A stretch of DNA of 14,036 nt from an uncultured Eubacteriales bacterium (lineage in GTDB: Bacteria > Bacillota > Clostridia > UMGS1810), in contig CABUQL010000010.1 of NCBI GenBank assembly GCA_902493665.1, positions 1 to 14,036 on the forward strand. Reading direction: 5' to 3'. A program made the position numbers and the translations under genes. Below, one piece after another: positions 6,760 to 12,977 of the stretch. The number at the start of each line of letters is the position of its first letter. Positions within the stretch are counted from its first letter, which is position 1. The notes below the pieces were generated by a model, which was given only the letters and a program-made list of their open reading frames with translations, was not told the DNA's origin and did not search any database.

Positions 6760-7662
6760 CTACTGTTTTGACCCGATGTAAATATTACTGTCCTTAGCAA
6801 TGTTTACCGATTCAATCGAAGAATCCATTGCGTCAACGTCAAGATTTGAAACGGCAATGTTTATTTCGTTAAAATTTCCGCGCATATATACTTTTTTGCC
6901 GCCTCCTCTTACAACAATACTTCCCGAAACGTCCATATCCGTCATTTTTATTCCGTCACCGCCGACACCGTCTGCAATTATTATGTTTTTGTCTGTTTTA
7001 ATTCCTTTTAAAACAACGTTTTTTGCCTTTATAATAACGTTTGTGTCGGGAAGGCTTTCATAAGTTCCTTCTTCCGTTATGTAATTCGGTGCGATTTTAT
7101 CCATAATAACGGCAAACTCGGCTCTTGTCATATTTCTTTTCGGTTCAATTTTTCCGTCCGATGCATCTATGTATTTATCTCTCATCATACCGCTTATGCT
7201 GTCTTTTGCCCAGCTTGAAATTTCAGAAAAGTCGGCAAGAGATTTTAAACTTGCATTTTCGCCTTTTGTAATTGCAAATATTCTTGAAATAACAACAAAT
7301 GCTTCTTCTCTTGTGATAAATCCTTCGGGATTTAATCTGTCGCCGTCGCCCTTAAATGCGCCCATGTAAACGGCTTTTGCCATGTCGTCAAAAAACCAGT
7401 CGTTTTCTTTAACGTCAACGTATGACGATATGTCGGCCTTTTTGCTTGCGCCGAGCGCACGTGACATTATAGCCGCCATTTGTCCTCTTGTAAGGGAATC
7501 GTTCGGCATAATTTTGCCGTCATATCCCGATAAAAGCCCGTTTTTTACTGCATTTTCAAGCGCCGGACGCAAAACGGTATCGTCGGGCATATCTGAAAAT
7601 GCAAAAGCGCACTGACAAATGCATAATACAAAAATTAAAACCGCACAAAGTATTTTTTTCAT
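6760..7662 (-). CDS. Secreted protein with three S-layer homology (SLH) domains and a beta-solenoid-like C-terminus
   Basis: 300 residues. A signal peptide is plain: MKK, a hydrophobic core to about residue 18 and cleavage after AFA near 21. Three SLH units follow: about 22-72 (FSDMP...GLLSGYDGKIMPNDSLTRGQMAAIMSRAL), 81-131 (YVDVKENDWF...LNPEGFITREEAFVVISRIF) and 144-190 (FSEISSWAKDSI...IEPKRNMTRAEFAVIMDKI). SLH domains bind pyruvylated secondary cell-wall polymers and anchor proteins to the Gram-positive surface. Residues about 205-300 are short strand-and-turn repeats (NVIIKAKNVVLKGIK, GSIVVRGGGKKVYM) resembling a right-handed beta-helix; a binding partner is not evident. The start is supported by AAAGGA upstream. 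It stands alone, followed directly by repeat copy A and then a terminator. Confidence 0.9.
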   Translation of the reverse strand: MKKILCAVLIFVLCICQCAFAFSDMPDDTVLRPALENAVKNGLLSGYDGKIMPNDSLTRGQMAAIMSRALGASKKADISSYVDVKENDWFFDDMAKAVYMGAFKGDGDRLNPEGFITREEAFVVISRIFAITKGENASLKSLADFSEISSWAKDSISGMMRDKYIDASDGKIEPKRNMTRAEFAVIMDKIAPNYITEEGTYESLPDTNVIIKAKNVVLKGIKTDKNIIIADGVGGDGIKMTDMDVSGSIVVRGGGKKVYMRGNFNEINIAVSNLDVDAMDSSIESVNIAKDSNIYIGSKQ

Positions 7663-7744
7663 ATTTAAAAATCCTTTCGTAAGTATGGTGTCTATAAAAT
7701 AATATTATCATATTGCAATAAGATTTTCAACAAAAATATGAATA

Positions 7745-7798
7745 TGTAAAAACAAAACTCCCCTTCTTAAGGCACTAGTGCCAAAATAAAGAAGGGGA
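7745..7798 (-). terminator. Rho-independent terminator of the ferredoxin-like gene, with nested palindrome
   Basis: The outer stem pairs 7759-7768 with 7789-7798 (CCCCTTCTT and AAGAAGGGG). Inside the loop sits a perfect 12-bp palindrome, GGCACTAGTGCC (7771-7782). On the minus strand the stem is followed by GTTTTGTTTTT, so it terminates the gene ending at 7833. Confidence 0.75.
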
Positions 7799-7832
7799 AT
7801 AAAACATATCTTTTTGTTTTCTCGATTTTGTA

Positions 7833-8549
7833 TTAAATAATCTGACCGTCTGTTGAAATTGTTACAACCTGCCACGGAATAAACTTTCCGCTGTGCTGAA
7901 GTGCATTTTTTACCGCATGCTCAATTCCGCCGCAGCAAGGAACCTCCATGCGTACAACGGTCACGCTTTTGATGTTGTTTGTTTTGATTATTTCGCATAA
8001 TTTTTCGGAATAATCCACATCGTCAAGCTTGGGGCAGCCTATAAGAGCAATGCGGTTTTTCAAAAACTTTTCGTGAAATGCGCCGTATGCATATGCGCAG
8101 CAGTCGGCAGATATAAGAAGGTCGGCATTGTCAAAATACGGAGCGTTTACGGGAACAAGTTTAATCTGAACGGGCCACTGGTTTAACATACTTTCGCTTT
8201 CTTTAAAAACTGCCTGCGAGAGCATGTGTCCGTGATGGATTTTTCGTGCCATAGAGCCGGGACAGCCGTGGTGATGAGGCATTTCGTTTTTTGATTCTTC
8301 GGATAATTTTTTTGCCATTTGATTTTTTAAAACTGCCTCCTCGTCATAGGGGAGCGCTTCTCTTTCAATAAACGAAATTGCATTTGTCGGACAAACTGGA
8401 AGACAGTTTCCAAGTCCGTCGCAGTAGTCGTCACGGATAAGCTTTGCTTTTCCGTTTTCAATAGCTATTGCGCCTTCAAGACAGGCATTTGCGCAAAGAC
8501 CGCAGCCGTTGCATTTTTCTTCATCAATCTGTATAATTTTTCTTTTCAT
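7833..8549 (-). CDS. 4Fe-4S ferredoxin-like protein with His-rich linker and Cys-rich C-terminal domain
   Basis: 238 residues. The N-terminal ferredoxin domain has one complete cluster motif, Cys13-16-19-23 (CNGCGLCANAC), and a second with only three cysteines, Cys43, 49 and 53 (CDGLGNCLPVC), where Leu46 replaces the usual second Cys. This variant is characteristic of a recurring Clostridia protein family, not a random loss. Residues 92-108 are His-rich (PHHHGCPG, HHGH). The C-terminal domain has CysCys at 150-151, GCPKLDD at 171-177 and PCCGG at 204-208, suggesting further metal or redox chemistry. It ends in WQVVTISTDGQII. The likely role is cytoplasmic electron transfer or redox sensing, with no defined partner here. 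AAAGGA precedes the start. It is divergent from a Crp/Fnr gene and probably controlled by it. Confidence 0.85.
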   Translation of the reverse strand: MKRKIIQIDEEKCNGCGLCANACLEGAIAIENGKAKLIRDDYCDGLGNCLPVCPTNAISFIEREALPYDEEAVLKNQMAKKLSEESKNEMPHHHGCPGSMARKIHHGHMLSQAVFKESESMLNQWPVQIKLVPVNAPYFDNADLLISADCCAYAYGAFHEKFLKNRIALIGCPKLDDVDYSEKLCEIIKTNNIKSVTVVRMEVPCCGGIEHAVKNALQHSGKFIPWQVVTISTDGQII

Positions 8550-8608
8550 TTATCATCATATCCTTTCTTTCGACTCTCTAGTGCCTTACGACAAAAAGTA
8601 AATGTTTC

Positions 8609-8637
8609 TTGAACTTATGGGTTTATTATAGTATAAT
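8609..8637 (+). promoter_or_regulatory. Promoter of the Crp/Fnr regulator gene
   Basis: TTGAAC (8609-8614), a 17-base spacer and a perfect TATAAT (8632-8637), with predicted +1 near 8644. It overlaps the oppositely directed promoter of the ferredoxin-like gene: the two -10 boxes are one base apart, so polymerase should not occupy both at once. Confidence 0.65.
8618..8630 (-). promoter_or_regulatory. Promoter (-10 to +1) of the ferredoxin-like gene, activator-dependent type
   Basis: The minus strand reads TATAAT over 8630-8625, giving a predicted +1 at 8618. The -35 position (8653-8648) reads CATAAT, a poor match, so unaided transcription should be weak. The palindrome 8651-8668 is centred at -41.5 relative to this +1, the position of class II Crp/Fnr activator sites. 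The assignment is inferred from spacing. Confidence 0.5.
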
Positions 8638-8650
8638 AAAGTTAACAATT

Positions 8651-8668
8651 ATGTTGTTATAACAACAT
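8651..8668. promoter_or_regulatory. 18-bp perfect palindrome, candidate Crp/Fnr-family operator
   Basis: ATGTTGTTATAACAACAT is its own reverse complement. The half-sites TGTTG and CAACA are separated by 6 bases, the same geometry as Crp sites (TGTGA-N6-TCACA). The centre lies at -41.5 from the predicted ferredoxin-gene start (activation) and about +16 from the regulator's own start (repression). The protein that binds it is presumably the adjacent regulator. Confidence 0.6.
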
Positions 8669-8683
8669 TATGAGGAGAAATTT

Positions 8684-9355
8684 ATGGATTTTTCATTTTT
8701 GCAAAAAACAAAGCTTTTTTCGAATCTTTCCGATGATGAAATTAATACTGTTTTAAAAAGCCTTAAGGCATATGTAAAGGACTACAAAAAAGATGAAGCG
8801 GTTTATCTTGCGGGCGATTGTGTTGATTTTTTCGGAATGATTATATCGGGCGGGGTAAATATTGAAAGATATGATGTGTGGGGAAACAAAACAATTCTTT
8901 CACATGTGCAAAAAGGTCAGATTTTTGCCGAAACGTATGTCTGCCTTAAAAACGAGCCGCTTATGGTAAGCGTTTTTGCTGCAAAAGACACAAAAATACT
9001 TTTTTTAAATCCGTCGGGCATTTTAAATTCCGATATTTTAAGCAATGAAAACGAAAAAAACTGTTTTTGGATTTTTGTAAAAAACCTTCTTGAAATTTCA
9101 TCGCAGAAGAATTTGAATCTTTCAAAACGCATTTTTCATACGTCGCCGAAAACAATACGCACAAGACTGATGTCGTATTTTTCGGAGCAGACGCTTTATG
9201 CAAAAAGCAAAAAAATTGAAATTCCGTTTGACCGCCAGCAGCTTGCCGACTATTTGGGGGTTGACAGAAGCGCACTTTCAAATGAGCTTTCAAAAATGCA
9301 AAAAGACGGGTTGATAAAGTTTAGGAAAAACAAATTTGAGCTTATAGATGAATAA
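8684..9355 (+). CDS. Crp/Fnr-family transcriptional regulator
   Basis: 223 residues, the usual family length. Residues about 8-105 form the cyclic-nucleotide-binding-type beta roll (FLQKTKLFSNLSDDEI..., YLAGDCVDFFGMIISGGVNI, GQIFAE). A dimer helix follows at about 125-148, and a Crp-type winged helix-turn-helix at about 180-220: FDRQQLADYLGVDRSALSNELSKMQKDGLI. There is no Fnr-type N-terminal cysteine set and no obvious cAMP-binding RxS motif after GQIFAE, so neither an iron-sulfur cluster nor cAMP sensing is indicated; the effector is unknown. AGGAG sits 7 bases before the ATG. The adjacent palindrome and divergent ferredoxin-like gene suggest a redox or nitrosative/oxygen response, by analogy with similar clostridial pairs. 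Confidence 0.9.
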   Translation: MDFSFLQKTKLFSNLSDDEINTVLKSLKAYVKDYKKDEAVYLAGDCVDFFGMIISGGVNIERYDVWGNKTILSHVQKGQIFAETYVCLKNEPLMVSVFAAKDTKILFLNPSGILNSDILSNENEKNCFWIFVKNLLEISSQKNLNLSKRIFHTSPKTIRTRLMSYFSEQTLYAKSKKIEIPFDRQQLADYLGVDRSALSNELSKMQKDGLIKFRKNKFELIDE

Positions 9356-9412
9356 TTGAAATACAAATGAAAATAAATTATAATTACAAAAAAACGGAAA
9401 GGGCATAAAAAA

Positions 9413-9733
9413 GTGAGAGAATATATTGATTTAATACGGAATTATTCACAAAAAGATTATACAAAAATGACAAGAAAACCCGAAGGGCTTTTAAATTACG
9501 GATATGAAGATGAGGCAAAAATTTTAGCCGAAAAACTTATTACGCTTTTTTGAAAAGATATCAAAAAATGCGGTCAGATGCACGAATACTATGACGGCGA
9601 AACGGGCGAGGGGATAAGCAACGAAGGTTTCCAGAGCTGGGATATGCTTATAAATAAATCTGCGCATGGTATGAAAAAAGAGAAACAATATCCGAATTTT
9701 AGCCAAGTCACCAAAACCCAATATGGGTTATAA
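9413..9733 (+). pseudogene. Remnant of an (alpha/alpha)6 glycoside hydrolase C-terminus (GH63/trehalase-like), interrupted by TGA
   Basis: One frame reads 46 codons from GTG 9413, hits TGA at 9551-9553 and continues open to TAA at 9731-9733. The two halves join into a recognisable C-terminal segment: GLLNYGYEDEAKILAEKLITLF, stop, KDIKKCGQMHEYYDGETGEGISNEGFQSWDMLI. The EYY-GETGEG and GFQSW motifs are typical of the active-site end of GH63/GH37-like glucosidases and mannosylglycerate-hydrolase-type enzymes. More than 300 residues of the catalytic barrel are missing and the first 24 residues do not resemble the family. One explanation for the stop is paired slippage: CTTTTTTGAAAAGAT differs from an expected CTTTTTGAAAAAGAT (LFEKD) by one extra T and one missing A. 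The 3' end runs into repeat copy B. It is presumably non-functional. Confidence 0.6.
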
Positions 9734-9766
9734 AGGCAAACTTCTTATAATACCGCATCAAAAACA
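9705..9766 (+). repeat. Dispersed repeat, copy B, with hairpin AACCC-AATAT-GGGTT
   Basis: Aligns with copy A (6759-6701, minus strand) at 34 of about 41 positions in the core and with copy C (1190-1240), including the outer AAGTCA block shared with C. The stem is AACCC/GGGTT, a fully compensated change relative to copy C. It overlaps the last codons of the hydrolase remnant and lies just before a terminator. Confidence 0.6.
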
Positions 9767-9797
9767 AAAACCACACCTTCAAAAAAGGTGTGGTTTT
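9766..9797 (-). terminator. Bidirectional terminator between the hydrolase remnant and the Gfo/Idh/MocA gene
   Basis: CCACACCTT (9771-9779), loop CAAAA, AAGGTGTGG (9785-9793). On the minus strand the stem is followed by TTTTTGTTTTT, on the plus strand only by TTTTG. It is therefore better placed as terminator of the oxidoreductase gene ending at 9889. Confidence 0.8.
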
Positions 9798-9888
9798 GCT
9801 TGCAACAAAAACTAAAATCTATTTTACACATATAGGCAACAGAAATTTTAATGCAGTTCGTCTTTAATTTTTGATGAATTTTTCTTAA

Positions 9889-11124
9889 TTATTTTAAAAA
9901 TTCGTCAATTTTAACATTTCTGTTTTCAAGACGCGATTTTTCCGCAGCATGGCACATTGCATGGCTCTGTAGTGAAATTGCAATGTTTGTATATCCGTCT
10001 GTTTCGCCTCTTACGGTTTTAATAAAATCACGTGCCATACAGTAGTCCGCACCGCCGTGTCCGCTTGTGTTTGTTCCGACCATGTATTCAATTTCAGCGC
10101 CTTGGGGATCTCTGAAATCCGTAACAACAATTTTCTGTTTTTCAAATTCAGCGTGTATTCTTCCCATAGTTCCGCCGATATTTGTCACTCTGCCGTTTTG
10201 GAAGGCAGTCATTGTAAGGTGAGCCGTTACGCCGTCATCTAAAAGGAAGTTTACAACCTGATGGTCAACAACGTCATTGTCACATCTGTAAACGCATCTG
10301 CCGTACTGGTTTTCAGCCATTGCCTTATATAAATCGTCATAACCTTTTTTGTCAACCGCAACACCCCTCATCCACTCGTTTTCGGTGTAAACTTTAAAGC
10401 AGTTGTAAGGACATGTGTCTTTAACCTTGCAGTCTTCAATACATCTGTCTGTGCTGCCTTCGGGGGCATTTTCCTTTTTGAAAAGATATGTAGAACCGTA
10501 TGAAGAAAGCTCATGGCAGTCTTTGCCTGTAAGATAAAGCATAAGGTCTGCGTCATGGCAGCATTTTGCAAGAATCATCGGACAGCATTCCTTGCTGTTT
10601 CTCCAGTCGCCCCTTACAAAACTGTGTGACTGGTGTGCTTCACCGACACCTTCCGTGTGATTGATTGTAACAATTTCTCCGATAACACCCGAATCGATAA
10701 TTTCTTTTAGTTTTCTGTAAAACGGAGCGTATCTTAAACTGTGGCAAACCTGAATGTTTACGCCTTTTTCTTTTGCGGTTTTATAAAGCGTTACACATTC
10801 TTCCATGCTCGGAGAAATAGGTTTTTCTATAAGAATATATTTGTATCCGGCATCCATTGCTTTCATGCACGGGTCAAAATGCATATTGTCCTGAGTTCCT
10901 ATAATAACTGCGTCTGCAATTTTACCTTTTGCAAACATTTCGTCGTATGTTTTAAATGTGTTTTCGTCTGAAATACCGTGTTTTTCTTTGAATTTGTTTC
11001 TTAAACGGTCAATCGGCTCTGCGATTGCAAAGATTTCGGCTTCGTCTTTGAACGTAGCCATATGTCCGGAATAAATACTGCTTCTTGAACCTGCGGCAAC
11101 TACTGCAACTTTAATTTTTTTCAT
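9889..11124 (-). CDS. Gfo/Idh/MocA-family NAD(P)-dependent oxidoreductase with four-cysteine insert
   Basis: 411 residues from the ATG at 11124, chosen because AGGAAGG precedes it by about 10 bases; an in-frame ATG at 11190 lacks this. The Rossmann half begins VAVVAAGSRSS (residues 6-16), and the family EKP motif is at 100-102 (IEKPIS). The catalytic-region motif is K187-C-C-H190-D191. A four-cysteine patch, Cys228, 232, 238 and 242 (DRC...DC...TCPYNC), lies in the C-terminal half, probably a structural zinc site; this patch recurs in a subgroup of the family. Members oxidise or reduce sugars, inositols and sugar acids in the cytoplasm. It is monocistronic as far as visible, divergent from an AraC regulator that probably controls it, and ends at a strong terminator. 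The substrate cannot be read from sequence. Confidence 0.9.
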   Translation of the reverse strand: MKKIKVAVVAAGSRSSIYSGHMATFKDEAEIFAIAEPIDRLRNKFKEKHGISDENTFKTYDEMFAKGKIADAVIIGTQDNMHFDPCMKAMDAGYKYILIEKPISPSMEECVTLYKTAKEKGVNIQVCHSLRYAPFYRKLKEIIDSGVIGEIVTINHTEGVGEAHQSHSFVRGDWRNSKECCPMILAKCCHDADLMLYLTGKDCHELSSYGSTYLFKKENAPEGSTDRCIEDCKVKDTCPYNCFKVYTENEWMRGVAVDKKGYDDLYKAMAENQYGRCVYRCDNDVVDHQVVNFLLDDGVTAHLTMTAFQNGRVTNIGGTMGRIHAEFEKQKIVVTDFRDPQGAEIEYMVGTNTSGHGGADYCMARDFIKTVRGETDGYTNIAISLQSHAMCHAAEKSRLENRNVKIDEFLK

Positions 11125-11184
11125 TTCTCTAACCTTCCTTTTATAGTTTGGCATTAATTCTGTTAAAACTATATTAGCACTTTT

Positions 11185-11206
11185 TTTCACAAAAATCTTT
11201 GTAAAA
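11185..11206. promoter_or_regulatory. Imperfect inverted repeat between the oxidoreductase and the AraC regulator (possible operator)
   Basis: TTTCACAAA (11185-11193), AATC, TTTGTAAAA (11198-11206): 9-base arms with one mismatch. The only -10-like element for the minus-strand gene nearby is TAATAT (11176-11171), with no good -35, which suits an activator-dependent promoter. AT-rich composition makes chance a real possibility. Confidence 0.3.
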
Positions 11207-11219
11207 TATGCTATTTTAT

Positions 11220-11248
11220 TTGCATTATTTGTTTTTTTGTGATATTAT
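11220..11248 (+). promoter_or_regulatory. Candidate promoter of the second AraC regulator
   Basis: TTGCAT (11220-11225), a 17-base spacer and TATTAT (11243-11248), with predicted +1 near 11255, followed by the ribosome site GGGAG and ATG at 11282. trmB probably shares this transcript. Confidence 0.45.
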
Positions 11249-11281
11249 AAAAAATAATAAAAACTTATTCGGGAGAAAACT

Positions 11282-12217
11282 ATGGATAATACGGTTTTGA
11301 CATCTCTTGAGCCGACAAAGCTTAAAGACGATATTATAATTAAAAATATTTATACCGTATATTACTTTGAGTATACGAAGGATTACTGTTTTCACGGCGA
11401 AAGGCACAATTTTTGGGAGATGCTTTATGTCGATAAAGGCGAAGCCATTGCAACTGCCGAAAACAAAGAAATCCTTTTAAAACAGGGTGATATAATTTTT
11501 CATAAGCCGAACGAATGGCACAGAATAAGAGCTAACAACAAAGTTGCGCCAAACTTTTTTATAATGACGTTTGACTGCCGTTCCAAAGCAATGAAACAGT
11601 TTGAAGAAAAGATTTTTACCGTCGGCGAAACGCAAAAGTCGCTTTTGTCAAAAATATTAAATGAGTGTACCAAAGCGTTTGAAGATCCAATTTCGGAGCA
11701 GATTGAAAGGTCGCTGAAAAAGAGAAGCTCCATGCCTTTCGGAACGCAGCAGCTTATTAAAATTTATCTTACCGAGTTTTTGATTTCGCTCGTAAGAAAA
11801 GACGACAGTAAAACGTGTCTCTTGCTTAAACGCCATACCGACAACGATATGTTTAATGCAATAATTGATTTTATGCAGCAAAATATATCGGGGCATCTTA
11901 CGCTTGATGATATTGTTATGTATTCTGCGCTCAGCAGGAGCTCGGTAAAAAAGCTCTTTAAAAACACCGCTCAAATGGGAGTTATAGAGTATTTTATAAA
12001 AATGAAAATGGATTATGCCAAAAAATACATACGCGAGGGCGATTACAATATGACGCAGATTGCAAGTATGCTGGGGTATGACAACATACATTATTTTTCG
12101 AAGCAATTCAGCCAGAAAAACGGACTTTCGCCCACGGAATATGCAAAGTCTATAAAGGCAAGGTCACAGACGATAAACAGCGATTTTGCAAAAAAGGAAC
12201 CAGGAAAATTTATATAA
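11282..12217 (+). CDS. AraC-family transcriptional regulator with cupin-type sensor domain
   Basis: 311 residues; the ATG follows GGGAG. The N-terminal domain has the AraC cupin pattern (HGERHNFWEMLYVDKGEA at 38-55, LLKQGDIIFHKPNEWHRI at 65-82), then a helical linker. Two helix-turn-helix units are seen at about 206-228 (LTLDDIVMYSALSRSSVKKLFKN) and 255-277 (YNMTQIASMLGYDNIHYFSKQFSQKNG), ending GLSPTEYAKS. The layout indicates a sugar-responsive activator. It is divergent from the Gfo/Idh/MocA gene across 157 bases, which is the most likely target. trmB starts 30 bases after its stop, on the same strand; that pairing has no obvious functional logic. Confidence 0.9.
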   Translation: MDNTVLTSLEPTKLKDDIIIKNIYTVYYFEYTKDYCFHGERHNFWEMLYVDKGEAIATAENKEILLKQGDIIFHKPNEWHRIRANNKVAPNFFIMTFDCRSKAMKQFEEKIFTVGETQKSLLSKILNECTKAFEDPISEQIERSLKKRSSMPFGTQQLIKIYLTEFLISLVRKDDSKTCLLLKRHTDNDMFNAIIDFMQQNISGHLTLDDIVMYSALSRSSVKKLFKNTAQMGVIEYFIKMKMDYAKKYIREGDYNMTQIASMLGYDNIHYFSKQFSQKNGLSPTEYAKSIKARSQTINSDFAKKEPGKFI

Positions 12218-12247
12218 AGCATTAAAAAATCGGAGGATACACATTTT

Positions 12248-12883
12248 ATGCGAATGAGAAGAAAAAAACACAGAGAAGAACGTCTTGAAAACTGTTCGGA
12301 ATACATAATAAACAACATTGAAGATTACAAAGACGACATAAAGAAGATTTTCGGAAACGACAAAAAACTCTGTATGGAAATAGGATGCGGAAAAGGAAAA
12401 TTTATTGCCGAAACGGCAAAGCAAAATCCCGACGTTAATTTTATTGCGGTTGAAAAAAACCTTGATGTACTCGTTATTGCCGTCGAAAAAATGAACGGAT
12501 TAAAGCTTAAAAATTTGAAATTTGTTCCCGGCGATGCAGATATGTTTGACATTTTTGATACAAAAACAAAGTGCGATATTATATATTTAAACTTTTCCGA
12601 TCCGTGGAAAAAAAGCGGTCAGAAAAAGCGACGTCTTACTCACGAAAAGTATCTTAGTATTTATAAAAAACTTTTAAAAGACGGAGGAGAGCTTTGTTTT
12701 AAAACCGACAATGAAAAGCTTTTTGAGTTTTCTTTAAATTCGTTTTGCAATTTTGGCTTAAAACTTAAAAACATCACGTTTGATTTGCATAACAGTGATT
12801 TTGAAGGCAATGTTATGACGGAATACGAAACACGTTTTTTTGAAATGGGGAAGCCTATTTTCAGATGCGAAGCAATATTTTAA
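12248..12883 (+). CDS. trmB: tRNA (guanine-N7-)-methyltransferase
   Basis: 211 residues, the usual TrmB length. It makes m7G at position 46 in the tRNA variable loop using S-adenosylmethionine. Seen in order: a basic N-terminus (MRMRRKKHREERL), the SAM site EIGCGKGKF (44-52), AVEKN (67-71), the substrate-binding stretch NFSDPW (115-120) followed by KKRRLTH (126-132), FKTDN (151-155), and the C-terminal family signature TEYETRFFEMGKPI (191-204). In place of the more usual PWPKxRH the sequence has PWKKSGQ, so the Arg-His part of that motif is absent, while the flanking SDPW and RRLTH are intact. GGAGG stands about 12 bases before the ATG. It is co-oriented with the AraC gene and followed by a terminator. 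Confidence 0.93.
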   Translation: MRMRRKKHREERLENCSEYIINNIEDYKDDIKKIFGNDKKLCMEIGCGKGKFIAETAKQNPDVNFIAVEKNLDVLVIAVEKMNGLKLKNLKFVPGDADMFDIFDTKTKCDIIYLNFSDPWKKSGQKKRRLTHEKYLSIYKKLLKDGGELCFKTDNEKLFEFSLNSFCNFGLKLKNITFDLHNSDFEGNVMTEYETRFFEMGKPIFRCEAIF

Positions 12884-12894
12884 AGTAATTATAC

Positions 12895-12931
12895 AAAAAA
12901 GGACTGCAAAAAACTTTTGCAATCCTTTTTT
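12895..12931. terminator. Bidirectional terminator between trmB and the epimerase gene
   Basis: Arms AAAAAAGGACTGCAAAA (12895-12911) and TTTTGCAATCCTTTTTT (12914-12930) differ at one position, which forms a G.U pair in the minus-strand RNA but a mismatch in the plus-strand RNA. T runs exist in both directions. It serves trmB and the convergent gene ending at 12978. Confidence 0.8.
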
Positions 12932-12977
12932 AATTTTTTTATTTAATTCTTTTAACAGAAATCTTTTTTAGATGACT

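Noticed and set aside
7768..8589. An 11-base inverted match (TAAGGCACTAG and CTAGTGCCTTA) flanks the ferredoxin-like gene, one copy inside its terminator.
   Set aside because: Eleven-base matches are expected many times by chance in 14 kb on both strands, and similarity does not extend on either side.
11657..12106. Minus-strand open frame of 149 codons opposite the second AraC gene.
   Set aside because: It overlaps the regulator's DNA-binding domain entirely and has no recognisable motif or ribosome site.
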